NCBI RefSeq assembly: GCF_002806975.1
Contig: NZ_NIHD01000007.1
Span: forward strand, 62,001 to 126,000
Reading direction: 5' to 3'
DNA length: 64,000 nt
Source of the DNA: Marinobacter aromaticivorans
Lineage (GTDB): Bacteria > Pseudomonadota > Gammaproteobacteria > Pseudomonadales > Oleiphilaceae
Both the position numbers and the translations under genes were made by a program. Within the stretch, counting starts at the first letter, position 1; each line of letters starts with the position of its first letter. Below are positions 63,648 to 64,000 of this stretch, in pieces. The notes beneath the pieces were generated by a model. That model had not been told where the DNA came from and did not search any database. It was given only the letters and a program-made list of their open reading frames with translations.

Positions 63648-63798
63648 GAGGTCGGTGGGATCGGTCTGCACAGAATGTTGGAGGCCATGGATGGCCGGAA
63701 ACAAGCGCACATGGATGTGCTCGTAGCGGTTCTGTGCAGACCGATCCCGCCGGCCTCCTGCACCAAGACCATCAGGCTACAAAGAAAAAGAGCACCAA
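63648..63798 (-). repeat. Structured repeat element, copy 2
   Basis: In minus-strand order: the same 26-nt box (63798-63773), a 15-nt spacer, a 28-nt arm (63757-63730), a 54-nt core (63729-63676) and a 28-nt arm (63675-63648). The arms match each other at 26 of 28 positions, but match copy 1 arms at only 10 of 28. The core is 44/54 identical to copy 1. It starts 2 bases after the slmA stop. Confidence 0.85.
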
Positions 63799-63800
63799 TC

Positions 63801-64000
63801 TCAGCCCCAAACTGAATCAGCAACCAACCCCCAGCTCTCGTCAAAATCGGCTGTCGGCAACCGCGTAAAAGACGAGCGGATGAACCGCTGAATGCGGCCT
63901 TCCATAAACACCAGAACAAAATCCGCACTGCGCGTGGCACTGGTGCGTGGCCGTAAACCCTGGCGAATTTCGCCTTCTTTGAGGGTTTGCCGTACCTGGG
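63801..64000 (-). CDS. slmA: Nucleoid occlusion factor SlmA, C-terminal part (partial)
   Basis: The last 65 codons of a gene whose 5' part lies beyond the window. The segment QVRQTLKEGEIRQGLRPR and the end MEGRIQRFIRSSFTRLPTADF...WGLVADSVWG align with the end of E. coli SlmA ([32 protein letters not shown]-like). SlmA is the TetR-fold DNA-binding inhibitor of FtsZ over the nucleoid. The helix-turn-helix part is not visible here. Confidence 0.8.
   Translation of the reverse strand, partial: QVRQTLKEGEIRQGLRPRTSATRSADFVLVFMEGRIQRFIRSSFTRLPTADFDESWGLVADSVWG

Larger units (their letters stand above)
63382..63800. other. 419-bp gene-free block between convergent genes, built of two facing repeat elements
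   Basis: Holds element 1 on the + strand (63385-63536), a 111-bp spacer (63537-63647) with the 14-bp palindrome TCAGATATATCTGA (63623-63636), and element 2 on the minus strand (63648-63798). Short open frames across it have no coding character. Confidence 0.8.

Noticed and set aside
63427..63757. Integron attC sites or a transposon with terminal inverted repeats
   Set aside because: attC sites have conserved ends and variable interior, the reverse of this. No integrase or transposase frame lies inside or beside the elements.
63533..63868. A 111-codon + strand frame across the repeat block
   Set aside because: It runs through the hairpin element and into the antisense of slmA, with no start site or coding character.

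Overview
ORGANISM. The window looks like a chromosomal segment of a marine gammaproteobacterium close to Marinobacter. The evidence is the dusB-fis pair, the aroQ-accB-accC-prmA order, a Pseudomonas-type long isocitrate lyase, an Aer-like receptor, a SlmA C-terminus and moderately high GC. The genus is inferred from gene content, not proven. No tRNA, rRNA, CRISPR array, transposase or prophage gene was seen. LAYOUT. 1-5.5 kb: ilvA, rpiA, an acyl-CoA dehydrogenase, ppa and a DUF2333 membrane protein. 5.7-16.7 kb: a GGDEF response regulator, then core metabolism and information genes (aroQ, accB, accC, prmA, DUF3426 protein, dusB, fis, purH, purD). 16.7-22.7 kb: a lipoprotein hydrolase, a Kef-type antiporter, an orphan EgtB/SenA-like enzyme and a large SLC13-type permease. 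23.0-28.2 kb: a functional-amyloid (Fap-like) locus. 28.4-40.5 kb: aceA, a DUF1538 transporter with PII-like and CBS partners, a SulP carrier with a CASTOR/POLLUX-like channel, ChaN and SIMPL proteins, a GH84 enzyme and an acyltransferase. 40.5-51 kb: a TRAP transporter, a CFA-like methyltransferase with an FAD reductase, Dps, an Lpd-like flavoprotein, a LysE exporter and a DAHP synthase. 51-64 kb: a secretin-N protein, a J-domain protein, an RND pump, a GGDEF/EAL protein, an Aer-like chemoreceptor, an aminotransferase, an inositol-monophosphatase and the end of slmA. MOST INTERESTING. (1) The 23.0-28.2 kb locus encodes a VpsR/FleQ-like regulator with a degenerate ATPase site and a FapF-like outer-membrane barrel on the + strand. 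Convergent to these is an operon for a signal-peptide-bearing Ser-Asp-Asn repeat protein, a FapD-like C39 protease and two small secreted proteins sharing a C-terminal motif. The operon has a near-perfect sigma-54 promoter. This looks like a diverged Fap-type amyloid export system with an unusual subunit. (2) The DAHP synthase gene is preceded by a short reading frame containing FFWWFGYGFYF and then an intrinsic terminator, which is the layout of a ribosome-mediated attenuator reading Phe, Trp and Tyr together. (3) The convergent ends of the inositol-monophosphatase gene and slmA each carry a copy of a structured element. Each copy has an invariant 26-nt box, then two 28-nt arms that differ in sequence between copies yet stay complementary, enclosing a 54-nt core that is 81 percent identical between copies.
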